Shown piece after piece: positions 1 through 8,113 of a DNA stretch of 64,000 nucleotides (positions are counted from its first letter, which is position 1; the number at the start of each line of letters is the position of its first letter). The DNA is from Pseudaminobacter soli (ex Li et al. 2025) (GTDB lineage Bacteria > Pseudomonadota > Alphaproteobacteria > Rhizobiales > Rhizobiaceae). The notes under the pieces were generated by a model. It was not told the origin of the DNA, made no database searches, and saw only the letters and a list, made by a program, of their open reading frames with translations. Location: contig NZ_JARXVF010000002.1 in NCBI RefSeq assembly GCF_029892515.1, positions 496,001 to 560,000 on the forward strand, written 5' to 3'. A program made the translations under genes and the position numbers.

Positions 1-689
1 AGGCCGAGATCGCCAAGAAACTCGACCGCAGCCCGAACGAGTTCTACCGGATGCTCGACCGGCTTGTGCGGCGCGGCTATGTCACCAAGATCGACGGCGA
101 CCGCTATTCGCTGACCCTAAAGCTGTTCGGCCTGGCGCAACTGCATGCGCCGGTGCGCCGGCTGGTCTCCTACGCCACGCCGTTGATGCGGGAACTTGCC
201 GAGACCTCCTGCCAGGCCAACCAGCTTGCGGTATTCGATCGGGGCGCGGCCGTGGTCATCGCGCAGCAGGAAGCGCCGGGCTACTGGGGCATTTCCATCC
301 GCGTCGGCTCGCATATCAGCCTGTTCGACACCGGTTCGGGCCATGTGCTGCTGGCCTTCCGCTCGCCAGAGGAACGGATGATGATGATCGCGGAGAGCGG
401 CCGCAGCACCGAGCAACCGGTCTTGAACGACGACTTCTTCAAGCGCCTCGACCTGATCCGCGAGCGCGGCTACGAGATGATGAGCAGCATGCAGACGGCG
501 GGCGTCTACAACCTGTCAGCGCCCGTCATCGGGCCCGACGGCAAGGCGATTGCGGCGCTGACGGTGCCCTACATCACGCTCGTCAACACCCCGCACGCGC
601 CGGACATCACGCGCACCATCGAGCTTTTGCGCGCAACCACCGGCAAGCTGTCGCTGCTCGCCGGATCGGACGTGCGCCCGCAGGAGTGA
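1..689 (+). CDS. IclR-family transcriptional regulator (5' end outside window)
   Basis: The reading frame is open from base 3, so the gene begins upstream of the window. The visible part opens inside the winged helix-turn-helix (AEIAKKLDRSPNEFYRMLDR, then LVRRGYVTKIDGDRYSLT), followed by the alpha/beta effector domain typical of IclR proteins, ending at a TGA at 687-689. About 228 residues are visible, so only about 20-40 are missing. The next gene on the same strand is an amidohydrolase 61 bases on, which suggests that this regulator controls that gene or the facing CoA-transferase operon. The effector cannot be predicted from the sequence. Confidence 0.9.
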   Translation, partial: AEIAKKLDRSPNEFYRMLDRLVRRGYVTKIDGDRYSLTLKLFGLAQLHAPVRRLVSYATPLMRELAETSCQANQLAVFDRGAAVVIAQQEAPGYWGISIRVGSHISLFDTGSGHVLLAFRSPEERMMMIAESGRSTEQPVLNDDFFKRLDLIRERGYEMMSSMQTAGVYNLSAPVIGPDGKAIAALTVPYITLVNTPHAPDITRTIELLRATTGKLSLLAGSDVRPQE

Positions 690-750
690 TTTGTATTTGA
701 AGTGATGATTTTCTTGCGGGAGCCCGTGAGAAGGCGAAGGAGGAGCGCCC

Positions 751-1590
751 ATGATCGTCGACACGCATCTACACCTGATAGACCTTTCGGCACTGCGCTA
801 TCCCTGGCTAGCCGGGGTTGCGGCCCTCAATCGCGACTTCCGCTATGAGGAATACGCGCGCGAGGCAAAACGGGCCGGGATTTCGGCCACGTTGCACATG
901 GAAGTCGATGTCGATCCGGCCGAGATCGAGGCCGAAACCGACTATGTGCAGGAACTTTCCGCGCAGCCGGCCAATCTGATAGTGGGTGCCATCGCGGCCT
1001 GCCGTCCGGAGGAGGCAGGCTTTGCCGCCTATCTCGAGAGCCAGGAGGGCAATCCCTTCGTAAAAGGCTTCCGGCGCGTGCTGCATGTGATGCCCGACGA
1101 GCTGTCGGAGAGCGCGCTATTCCGTGATAATATCCGGCGGCTTGCCGGTACTGGCCTGACCTTCGATCTCTGCGTGCTGCCGCACCAGCTGTCGAAGGCA
1201 ATGGCTCTCGCCGACCTAGCGCCCGAGGTCCAGTTCGTGCTCGACCATTGCGGCGTGCCGGACATCAAGGGCGAGACAATTCATCCCTGGCGCGAGCACA
1301 TGGCGGAAATCGCCCGGCGCGACAATGTCGTGGCCAAGATATCGGGCGTCGTTGCCTATGCCGATCCCGAGAACTGGACGGTCGAGACGCTACGCCCCTA
1401 TGTCGAGCACACTATCGAGAGTTTCGGCTGGGATCGCGTTGTCTGGGGCAGCGACTGGCCGGTCTGCACGCTCGGCGGCGGCCTGTCGCAATGGGTGGCG
1501 GCAACCCATGCGCTGCTCGCCGGCGCCTCGGCCGACGAGCGCACAAAACTGCTTTCCGGCAATGCAAGGCGGATCTGGAAGTTGGCGTGA
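751..1590 (+). CDS. Amidohydrolase family 2 protein (lactonase-like TIM barrel)
   Basis: A 279-residue metal-dependent hydrolase of the amidohydrolase-2 group, which includes L-fuconolactonase and 2-pyrone-4,6-dicarboxylate lactonase. Visible signatures are the N-terminal metal motif DTHLHLID at residues 4-11, VLDHCGVPDIKG in the middle and WGSDWPVC near the C terminus, where the Asp is the usual catalytic residue. The start is preceded by a purine-rich AAGGAGGAG stretch 7-8 bases upstream. It has no signal peptide, so it acts in the cytoplasm. The family suggests hydrolysis of a lactone or a cyclic carboxylate. The substrate is unknown. It is probably linked to the upstream IclR regulator. 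Confidence 0.85.
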   Translation: MIVDTHLHLIDLSALRYPWLAGVAALNRDFRYEEYAREAKRAGISATLHMEVDVDPAEIEAETDYVQELSAQPANLIVGAIAACRPEEAGFAAYLESQEGNPFVKGFRRVLHVMPDELSESALFRDNIRRLAGTGLTFDLCVLPHQLSKAMALADLAPEVQFVLDHCGVPDIKGETIHPWREHMAEIARRDNVVAKISGVVAYADPENWTVETLRPYVEHTIESFGWDRVVWGSDWPVCTLGGGLSQWVAATHALLAGASADERTKLLSGNARRIWKLA

Positions 1591-1607
1591 GGCGGGCAGC
1601 TATTGCC

Positions 1608-1699
1608 GTGCGTCCTTCGACGCTCGCCCTCTAGGCGAGCGCCTCAGGATGAGGGGAACCTGCGCCATCTGCGAGCGAAGCGAGCCTCGAAGGACGCAC
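1608..1699. repeat. Intergenic palindromic repeat (REP-like) between convergent genes
   Basis: A 20-base left arm at 1608-1627 (GTGCGTCCTTCGACGCTCGC) is matched by its inverse complement at 1680-1699 with a single mismatch. A smaller hairpin (CGCTCGCC...GGCGAGCG, 1621-1641) lies inside. The element also carries the phrase CTCAGGATGAGG. It fills the gap between two convergent genes and could end transcription from both sides. Its form resembles the short intergenic palindromes common in rhizobial genomes, but copy number cannot be judged here: no second copy was noticed in this window. Confidence 0.7.
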
Positions 1700-1716
1700 C
1701 AAAAACTTGAATGTTT

Positions 1717-2850
1717 TCAAAAGCTCCCGCGGAACAGCTCGTTGATGACTTCAATCACGCCACGCGCCGCGTGGCGGGCAGCAAGGCCTTCGTTGATGCG
1801 GTCCGATGCGGCTTGCTGGAATGCCATATAGCCATTGTGGCGAGGGCGTACCCATGCCCCTTCCAGCGTTGCGCGGGTCGCCTTGTAGAAGTCGCCGGCT
1901 GCTGCATTGACGCCGTCGTCCTCCCATGCATCCGCGTGGCCAGGCTGGCCGCCTGCGGCCGCATAGGGCCCGCTCTGCACCTCGCCACCGGCCACCCAAT
2001 AGGCGAAGTCGGTAGCCGCTTCCCGTTCCCGCGAGAAGGCCGAAACGGCGATGCCGGTGCCGCCGAGCGCCGAGCCGACCGGGCCATCTTTACCGGCAGC
2101 CGGAATGTCGGCGAAGGCGAGACGATTGGCGCGGAAGCCGGTTAGCGAATAGCTGACATAGCCGTAGATCAGCGGCGAGCAGACGAGTTTTGAACCGGCC
2201 TCCGCCATCTTCTCAGACACGGCAATGGGATCCATTTCCGGCGAGGCGGGATCTATCAGATCGGCTATCTCGCGGATCATTTCGAACACTGCTGCGCCTG
2301 CCTCGGGTGTGATGAGCATGTCGCCTTCGACCGCGCAGGGATGGCCGAGATTGCCGGCGAGCGTATAAAAGCTCATAAGCGAATGCGGGGGTCTCAACGC
2401 CAGCGCAATGCGGCCTTCGCGCGCCAGATTCAGCACGTCGCTCCATTTGGCGAGCGGCGCGTCGAGCGCGTCGGGCCGCCAGGCCTGAACCTGTGTCGCC
2501 GCATCGATTGGGAACGCCCATTGCCGACCCTCCCAGGTGTAGCTGGGATAGGAACGGCCGACGCTCGCCGCAGCCAGTGCCGCGCGCTCCGCCTCGCGCC
2601 CAGCAACATCGAGCGGCGCAAGGCATCCCTCCGCAGTGATCTGGCCGACATGCGGATGATCGACGACGATGAGGTCGTAGGCGCGCGCCAGTTCCTCGAC
2701 CGGGAAGGATTCGAAATCCTGCAGCGAGCGCTTGTCCCAGTCGATGCGCACGCCCGTGCGCTGCTCCCAGATCGCCGAGCAGGCGACCATCGGGTCATAG
2801 CCGCGCGGGTGGCTCCAGGTCATGCCCTTGAGGCGGACAGCCGCGCTCAC
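1717..2850 (-). CDS. Solute-binding-protein-like protein without signal peptide
   Basis: A 377-residue protein with the fold signature of family 1 (carbohydrate-type) ABC solute-binding proteins: YDLIVVDHPHVGQIT early, then WAFPIDAATQVQAWRPDAL, and SREREAATDFAYWVAG near the C terminus. It starts at a GTG at 2850 that overlaps the CoA-transferase stop by 4 bases (GTGA), so it is translationally coupled to it. The N terminus (SAAVRLKGMTWSHPRGYDPM) goes straight into the first beta strand and has no signal peptide, unlike every other binding protein in this window. No permease or ATPase gene is adjacent. It may be a cytoplasmic ligand-binding protein, or a binding protein with a misplaced start. 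Function unknown. Confidence 0.75.
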   Translation of the reverse strand: MSAAVRLKGMTWSHPRGYDPMVACSAIWEQRTGVRIDWDKRSLQDFESFPVEELARAYDLIVVDHPHVGQITAEGCLAPLDVAGREAERAALAAASVGRSYPSYTWEGRQWAFPIDAATQVQAWRPDALDAPLAKWSDVLNLAREGRIALALRPPHSLMSFYTLAGNLGHPCAVEGDMLITPEAGAAVFEMIREIADLIDPASPEMDPIAVSEKMAEAGSKLVCSPLIYGYVSYSLTGFRANRLAFADIPAAGKDGPVGSALGGTGIAVSAFSREREAATDFAYWVAGGEVQSGPYAAAGGQPGHADAWEDDGVNAAAGDFYKATRATLEGAWVRPRHNGYMAFQQAASDRINEGLAARHAARGVIEVINELFRGSF

Positions 2851-4007
2851 AGGCCAAATTCCGCGCGGATGGCGTCGCTGTGCTCCCCGATGCGTGGCGC
2901 GGCGCGCGACACGACGGGACGCTGCCCGTTGATGCGCAGCGGCGAGCGCGTGGTGGTGATCGACACCTCGCCCTCGCGCGTCACGGTCTGCAGCATGTCG
3001 AGCACCTGGAAACCTTCGCTGTCCAGCAGCTCATTCCAGTCCATCACCTTGGCGCACCAGATGTCGGCCGGCTCCAGAATGGCAAGCCATTCCTCGATCG
3101 TTCCGGTAGCGATACGTTTCGCGATGACCGCCTTGATATCGTCGCGCGCGGTGAACCAGCTGGCGGGGGCGTCGCGGTATTGAGAGAGTTCCTCCAGACC
3201 AAGAAGGTCGGCCAGCTTGGGGATCGGCGTCATTGCGATGGCAAGGTAGCCGTCCCGGGCCGGATAGACGCCGTAGGGCGCAGCGAGATAGGCGTGCGCG
3301 CTGCGGAAGCTCGAGCGTCGAGGCAGGCGTCGGCCGTCGTTCAGATGCGTGGTCAGTACCTCGAACTGCAGGTCCACCAGCGCCTCGAGCAGGCTGGTCT
3401 CGATATGGCTGCCTTGGCCGGTAACGCCGCGCCGCACCAGAGCGGCCAGAATGCCTTGCGCCGCAGCCGCACCGGCCAGCATGTCGCCGATGGCGAGGCC
3501 GAAGGGCACCGGGCCCTGCTGCTCGTCGCCGTTCAGCCACATCACGCCCGAGCGCGACTGGGCCAGAAGGTCCTGACCGGGCCGCTTCAGCCAGGGGCCT
3601 TCCTCGCCATAGCCGCTGATCGAGGCGTAGACCAATCGCGGGTTGATCTTGCGCACCGCCTCGTAGTCGAGGCCGAGGCGCTCGATCACGCCGGGGCGAA
3701 AGTTCTGGATCAGCACGTCTGCTTTGGTCAGCAGCGTGCGCAGCGCAGCGAGGTCATCATCGTTCTTGAGATCGATCGCCAGGCTCTCCTTGGCGCGGTT
3801 GATGGCGTGGAAAATGGTGGAATCGCCGCCGATCTCGGTGTCGCTGAGATAGAGCCGGCGCGACAGGTCACCGCCGTCCGGCCGCTCGATCTTGATGACG
3901 CGCGCGCCGAGATCCATCAGCCTCAGCGAGCAATAGGGCCCGGACAGGAACTGGCTCATGTCCACCACGACGAGACCCGTCAGCGGCAGTTCGGTGTCTG
4001 TGCTCAT
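2847..4007 (-). CDS. CaiB/BaiF family CoA-transferase (class III)
   Basis: A 386-residue class III CoA-transferase. The N terminus LTGLVVVDMSQFLSGPYCSLRLMD is the hallmark of the family. VIKIERPDGGDLSR, LAIDLKNDDDLAALRTLL and VLIQNFRPGVIERLGLDY follow in the expected order. The catalytic Asp normally lies in the middle of the protein, near AIGDMLAGAAAAQGILAAL, and an Asp is present there. The enzyme would move CoA between a donor thioester and a carboxylic acid in the cytoplasm. It lies 6 bases downstream of the MaoC-like gene and overlaps the next gene. The operon suggests activation of an organic acid whose identity the sequence does not reveal. Confidence 0.88.
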   Translation of the reverse strand: MSTDTELPLTGLVVVDMSQFLSGPYCSLRLMDLGARVIKIERPDGGDLSRRLYLSDTEIGGDSTIFHAINRAKESLAIDLKNDDDLAALRTLLTKADVLIQNFRPGVIERLGLDYEAVRKINPRLVYASISGYGEEGPWLKRPGQDLLAQSRSGVMWLNGDEQQGPVPFGLAIGDMLAGAAAAQGILAALVRRGVTGQGSHIETSLLEALVDLQFEVLTTHLNDGRRLPRRSSFRSAHAYLAAPYGVYPARDGYLAIAMTPIPKLADLLGLEELSQYRDAPASWFTARDDIKAVIAKRIATGTIEEWLAILEPADIWCAKVMDWNELLDSEGFQVLDMLQTVTREGEVSITTTRSPLRINGQRPVVSRAAPRIGEHSDAIRAEFGL

Positions 4008-4013
4008 CTCTGA

Positions 4014-4565
4014 CTATTTCTCAGTCTTGCCGACGAAATCGGCCGGGTTGCGATACTTCACGGTCTGCAGGTGCTCGCAGTAGAGCACCAGTTCGCCTTC
4101 GCCCTTGAATACCTCATAGCTGGCGCGGATCAGGCCCAACTCCTTGTAGCGCGGGCGTTTGTCGAGGTTGGTGCGGATGGCGTAGATCGTGTCGCCGATG
4201 AACACCGGCTTGATGAAACGCAGCTTGTCGTAGCCATAGGAAAAGGCATTGACGCAATTGGTCGCGACAAGGCCGAGGCCGGCGGAAAAGACAAAGGCGC
4301 CGGCAATCAGCCGCTTTCCGAACATGCCCTCGGTTTCGGCGAACATCTGGTCCTGAACATAAGGGTGAATGTCGAGCACCAGCGTGTTGAAGAGATGGCT
4401 GTCGCCCTCCGACATCGTCCTCCGCAGCGAGCGGATCTTCTGACCAACGGGCCAATCCTCATAAAACCAGTTCTCCGAATTCCAGACCGGTATTTCGGCA
4501 TGGTCGGCCGGCATGTTTAGCGGCCGCGTGGAGGAAATGCCCACCGTGGGCGCGAAGTCCGTCAT
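4014..4565 (-). CDS. MaoC-like hot-dog dehydratase/hydratase, catalytic His replaced
   Basis: A 183-residue protein resembling MaoC and mesaconyl-CoA hydratase-type enzymes ([37 protein letters not shown]). These enzymes add or remove water on enoyl-CoA esters. The usual hydratase motif D-x-N-P-x-H corresponds here to D65-I-H67-P68-Y-V70: the Asp and Pro are kept, Asn is His, and the catalytic His is Val. The protein may therefore be catalytically altered, or bind acyl-CoA without hydrating it. It is the first gene of a three-gene operon with a CoA-transferase and the solute-binding-like protein. The 261-base region upstream (4566-4826) shows no other gene. Confidence 0.8.
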   Translation of the reverse strand: MTDFAPTVGISSTRPLNMPADHAEIPVWNSENWFYEDWPVGQKIRSLRRTMSEGDSHLFNTLVLDIHPYVQDQMFAETEGMFGKRLIAGAFVFSAGLGLVATNCVNAFSYGYDKLRFIKPVFIGDTIYAIRTNLDKRPRYKELGLIRASYEVFKGEGELVLYCEHLQTVKYRNPADFVGKTEK

Positions 4566-4826
4566 CTATGCTTCCGTTTCGAAATTGTGCGGCCAGATCG
4601 TTGCAGGATCGACCCGCCCCCATATCTTCTTTTATGAATACAGTTTTCACATATGGATGAAACATGCAAGCCGAAATCACCCTCCTGCTGGGCGCGCGCA
4701 AGGAGGTGTTTTTCGCCGGCATCCGACGAAATTGGGAAAGGCATGGCGACATAAGAGCTTCGGCCCGGACGCCTATTGCGGTATCATCACCGCATACTTT
4801 CAATGACCAACACGGGAGCGACGATC

Positions 4827-5486
4827 ATGGGCCTTCGCATCAACGACATTGCACCGGATTTCACCGCCGAAACGACCAAGGGCACGATCCATTTCCATGA
4901 CTGGATCGGCGACGGTTATGCGGTGCTGTTCTCGCACCCGAAAAACTTCACCCCGGTCTGCACCACCGAGCTCGGCGCCATGGCCGGCCTTGCCGATGAA
5001 TTCGCCAAGCGCAACGCCAAGATCATCGGCATCTCGGTCGATCCCGTCGAAAGCCATGCCAAGTGGAAGGACGATATCCGCACCGCCACCGGCTATGTGG
5101 TCGACTACCCGCTGATCGGCGACAAGGACCTGAAGGTCGCCAAACTCTACGACATGCTGCCGGCGGAATCCGGTGACAGCTCCGAAGGGCGTACGCCGGC
5201 CGACAATGCCACCGTTCGCTCGGTCTTCATCATTGGCCCCGACAAGCGCATCAAGCTCGTGCTGACCTACCCGATGACCACGGGGCGTAACTTCGACGAG
5301 ATACTGCGCGCGCTCGACTCCATCCAACTCACCGCCAAGCATCAGGTGGCGACGCCGGCCGACTGGAAGCAGGGTGAGGATGTCATCATCACGGCTGCGG
5401 TGTCGGACGAAGATGCCATCAAGCGCTTCGGCGCTTTCGACCGCATCCTGCCGTACCTGCGCAAGACTAAGCAGCCGCAGGCCTGA
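4827..5486 (+). CDS. 1-Cys peroxiredoxin (AhpC/TSA, Prx6 type)
   Basis: A 219-residue peroxiredoxin that reduces hydrogen peroxide and organic or lipid hydroperoxides in the cytoplasm. The peroxidatic cysteine is C45 in NFTPVCTTELG, and no other cysteine is present, so this is a true 1-Cys enzyme. The long C-terminal arm (TPADWKQGEDVIIT...RFGAFDRILPYLR) is typical of the Prx6 group. The start at 4827 has GGGAG at 4814-4818. An in-frame ATG at 4803 lacks such a site. The gene is transcribed alone and ends before a hairpin terminator. A reductant partner is not encoded nearby. Confidence 0.95.
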   Translation: MGLRINDIAPDFTAETTKGTIHFHDWIGDGYAVLFSHPKNFTPVCTTELGAMAGLADEFAKRNAKIIGISVDPVESHAKWKDDIRTATGYVVDYPLIGDKDLKVAKLYDMLPAESGDSSEGRTPADNATVRSVFIIGPDKRIKLVLTYPMTTGRNFDEILRALDSIQLTAKHQVATPADWKQGEDVIITAAVSDEDAIKRFGAFDRILPYLRKTKQPQA

Positions 5487-5514
5487 AGCTCCGGTCGCTT
5501 CGCGTGAAGAAAAT

Positions 5515-5545
5515 GGGCCTCGCCGTCGGCGGGGCCCTTCGTGTT
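5515..5545. terminator. Hairpin terminator between convergent genes
   Basis: GGGCCTCGCC (5515-5524) pairs with GGCGGGGCCC (5528-5537) across a 3-base loop, with one G-U type pair. A T-rich tail (TTCGTGTTTT) follows on the plus strand. It ends the peroxiredoxin transcript and lies just before the 3' end of the convergent PEBP-like gene. Confidence 0.75.
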
Positions 5546-5546
5546 T

Positions 5547-5927
5547 TCAGGGTTGGTGCGCGAAATCGCGCTGCGCATTGGCGGTTGCGAGCACTTTGCC
5601 CTTCGCGTCCAGAGCCTTCACTGTGAAGACATAGGTGTGCGTGCCGGAAGGCGGGCAGGGGCCTTTGTATTTGAACGCGCCATAGGGCAGCGAGCTTTCG
5701 CCCCTATAGGGAACCTGACCACCGCCGTGGTTGAAGTTCGGCGCATTCTTGTCTGTCATGTGGAAATCGAGGGTCGCGGTGCCGCTTGGAACGCCCGACA
5801 GCTTGAACGGCGGCGAGTTGGGGTCGAAGCACTTCTTTGTCGGCCCCCAGTCGAAGCTCACCTTCATCTCGGCGTGTGCTGTGGCAGTGAGAGCGGCGAG
5901 GATCGTACTTGCCAGCAAGAGACGCAT
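5547..5927 (-). CDS. Secreted PEBP-like (YbhB/YbcL family) protein
   Basis: A small 126-residue protein with a clear signal peptide (MRLLLASTILAALTATAHA, cleavage expected after AHA), so it is exported to the periplasm. The mature part has PEBP-family features: LDFHMTDKNAPNFNHGGG near the anion-binding site, YKGPCPPSGTHTYVFTVKALD, and a short C terminus. It is shorter than the usual 150-180 residues of YbhB proteins and lacks some of the N-terminal strands. These proteins bind phosphorylated or carboxylated ligands, but the bacterial role is poorly known. It is transcribed alone. Confidence 0.7.
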   Translation of the reverse strand: MRLLLASTILAALTATAHAEMKVSFDWGPTKKCFDPNSPPFKLSGVPSGTATLDFHMTDKNAPNFNHGGGQVPYRGESSLPYGAFKYKGPCPPSGTHTYVFTVKALDAKGKVLATANAQRDFAHQP

Positions 5928-6037
5928 GGTTCCGGTCCCTTTCTCTTCCCATCGTGTGCGCGGAGCGCTGATGTTGTCGTGCCGAAAAGATAGGGCGGCA
6001 GCAGCCTGTTGGAAGTTTGGGCACTATCTGCGCGGCG

Positions 6038-6065
6038 ATGGAGGACAGATTGCGCCGTCCTCCAT
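6038..6065 (-). terminator. Hairpin downstream of the proXWV operon
   Basis: A perfect 9-base inverted repeat, ATGGAGGAC (6038-6046) and GTCCTCCAT (6057-6065), with a 10-base loop, begins 16 bases beyond the stop of the ATPase gene on the minus strand. There is no strong T-tract, so it may protect the 3' end rather than terminate by itself. Confidence 0.5.
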
Positions 6066-6081
6066 TTGGCCGTGAAATTCT

Positions 6082-7137
6082 CTAATTGCCGGCCGCCGGC
6101 GTCACCATGGCAGAAATAATTCGCTGCAGGTCCAGCCGGCCGATCTGCTCGCCGTCGCCATTGACGACGGAAAGCTCATTCTGCCCGGCCTTGGTCAGCA
6201 TGGTCGCGGCCTCGTCAAGCGTGGTGTCGGCATGCGCCAGGACCGAAGCCGGCTGGGATCCTGAATTGACCGGGGCCATGACGGCATCGAGCCTGATCAC
6301 GCGGCCGCGGTTCACCTCCTTCACGAAGTTGGCGATATAGTCGTCGGCAGGGTTGAGCACGATGTCCTGGGCGGTGCCCTGCTGGATCACTTCCCCATCG
6401 CGTAGGATCGCCACCCGGTCGCCGAGGCGTAGCGCCTCGTCGAGGTCGTGTGTGATGAAGACGATCGTCTTCTTGATCTCCCGCTGCAGGTCGAGCAGCA
6501 CGGACTGCATATCCATGCGGATCAGCGGATCGAGTGCCGAGAATGCTTCGTCCATCAGAAGGATCGGCGCATCGTTGGCCAGTGCGCGCGCCAGGCCCAC
6601 GCGTTGCTGCATGCCGCCGGAAAGCTGGTTGGGATACTTCTGTTCGAACCCGTCGAGGCCGACGCGCTCGATCCAGCGCATGGCCGAATCTACCTGCTTG
6701 GCCCGCGGCACGCCCTGCACTTCGAGCCCATAGACGGTGTTTTCCAACACGTTGCGATGCGGCAGCAGCGCGAACTTCTGGAACACCATTGCGGTCTTGT
6801 GTCGGCGGAATTCACGCAGCTCTCGTTGGTTCATCTTCACCACGTCGGCGTTGCCGACAAGCACCTCGCCGACGGTGGGATCGATCAGTCGGTTGATGTG
6901 ACGGATCAGCGTCGACTTGCCGGACCCCGACAAGCCCATGATGACGAAGATGTCGCCGCCGGGCATGTCGATGTTGATGTTCTTGAGGCCCAGAACATGG
7001 CCGTGCTTCTCATTCAGCTCGGCCTTGGACATGCCTTGCCTGACCATATCGACATAACCTGCCGCGCCATGGCCGAAGATCTTGTACAGGTTGCGGATAT
7101 GGATGCCGTTGTCCGCGTTCTTCTGCGGCTCAGCCAT
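6082..7137 (-). CDS. proV: Glycine betaine/proline betaine ABC transporter ATPase (ProV type)
   Basis: A 351-residue ATPase of an osmoprotectant-type importer. It has Walker A GLSGSGKST at residues 68-76, the signature LSGGMQQR from about 172, Walker B ILLMDEA at about 192-198, and a C-terminal CBS-like regulatory part (TTLDEAATMLTKAGQNELSVV). The long N-terminal segment (NLYKIFGHGAAGYVDMVRQG) is typical of ProV/OpuAA. The start chosen is ATG 7137, which overlaps the permease end by 8 bases; the frame is open further upstream only inside the permease gene. It powers uptake through the neighbouring permease. The stachydrine-type enzymes next door suggest a betaine as substrate. Confidence 0.92.
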   Translation of the reverse strand: MAEPQKNADNGIHIRNLYKIFGHGAAGYVDMVRQGMSKAELNEKHGHVLGLKNINIDMPGGDIFVIMGLSGSGKSTLIRHINRLIDPTVGEVLVGNADVVKMNQRELREFRRHKTAMVFQKFALLPHRNVLENTVYGLEVQGVPRAKQVDSAMRWIERVGLDGFEQKYPNQLSGGMQQRVGLARALANDAPILLMDEAFSALDPLIRMDMQSVLLDLQREIKKTIVFITHDLDEALRLGDRVAILRDGEVIQQGTAQDIVLNPADDYIANFVKEVNRGRVIRLDAVMAPVNSGSQPASVLAHADTTLDEAATMLTKAGQNELSVVNGDGEQIGRLDLQRIISAMVTPAAGN

Positions 7138-8017
7138 GGATGACCTCCAGGTGCCTTTGCAGCCGCTTGCCGTACGCCTGGCTGATGCGATCGAAGATGA
7201 TGGCGATGCCGACGATGGCGAGGCCGTTGAACACGCCGAGCGTGAAATACTGGTTGGCAATTGCCTTCAGCACCGGTTGGCCGAGGCCCTGCACGCCGAT
7301 CATGGAGGCGATCACCACCATGGCCAGCGCCATCATGATGGTCTGGTTGATACCGGCCATGATGGTGGGAAGCGCCAGCGGCATCTGCACGTTCTTGAGC
7401 TTCTGCCAGCTGGACGAGCCAAAGGCGTCCGCCGCCTCAAGCACGTCGCGATCGACCTGGCGAATGCCCAGATTGGTAAGCCGGATCATCGGCGGGATGG
7501 CATAGATCACCACTGCGATCAGGCCGGGCACCTTGCCGATGCCGAGCAACATGACCACGGGGATGAGGTAGACGAAGCTCGGCATGGTCTGCATCACATC
7601 GAGGATCGGGTTAATCCAGCTCTGCAGCCGGTCCGAACGCGACATGGCGATGCCGATGGGAATTCCGAGCACGATCGACAGGATGGTGCAGACCAGGATC
7701 ATCGAGATGGTCTTCATCGTGTCGTCCCACATGTCGAAGTAGCCGATGACCAGCAGCGTGACGACCGAACTGATCACGATCCTCCAGCTGCGGGTGGCGA
7801 ACCATGCGATAGTCGCGATCAGCAGCAGGATGATCGGCCATGGCGTATTGGTCATGAACCGTTCGGATTGGATGAGAAAATACTGCAGCGGCTGGAAGAA
7901 GCCCTCGATAGTGTCGCCATAGGCGCGCGTGAAGCCGCGGAAGCCCTCATCGATGCTCTTCTTCAAGACACGCAGCGTGTCGTCGTCCATGTGCGGAAAT
8001 CTAGTCATCCAATCCAT
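7130..8017 (-). CDS. proW: Glycine betaine/proline betaine ABC transporter permease (ProW type)
   Basis: A 295-residue inner-membrane permease with several hydrophobic helices (WPIILLLIATIAWFA, ISMILVCTILSIVLGIPIGI, TMPSFVYLIPVVMLLG) and the coupling-loop region EAADAFGSSSWQKLKNVQMPLALPTIMAG, characteristic of OpuAB/ProW. The start at ATG 8017 has AAAGGGA just upstream; a GTG at 8032 is a possible alternative. The gene lies between the binding protein and the ATPase in the order X-W-V and overlaps the ATPase start. Confidence 0.92.
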   Translation of the reverse strand: MDWMTRFPHMDDDTLRVLKKSIDEGFRGFTRAYGDTIEGFFQPLQYFLIQSERFMTNTPWPIILLLIATIAWFATRSWRIVISSVVTLLVIGYFDMWDDTMKTISMILVCTILSIVLGIPIGIAMSRSDRLQSWINPILDVMQTMPSFVYLIPVVMLLGIGKVPGLIAVVIYAIPPMIRLTNLGIRQVDRDVLEAADAFGSSSWQKLKNVQMPLALPTIMAGINQTIMMALAMVVIASMIGVQGLGQPVLKAIANQYFTLGVFNGLAIVGIAIIFDRISQAYGKRLQRHLEVIHG

Positions 8018-8082
8018 CGATTTCCCTTTCACTACAAGCGGATCGTGTTCGTATTGTTGGGCTTTTCGAAACGCGTGGGCGG

Positions 8083-8113
8083 CGAACCGGAGTGGCGCGC
8101 CGCCGACGGTTCG
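8083..8113 (-). promoter_or_regulatory. placeholder
   Basis: placeholder. Confidence 0.
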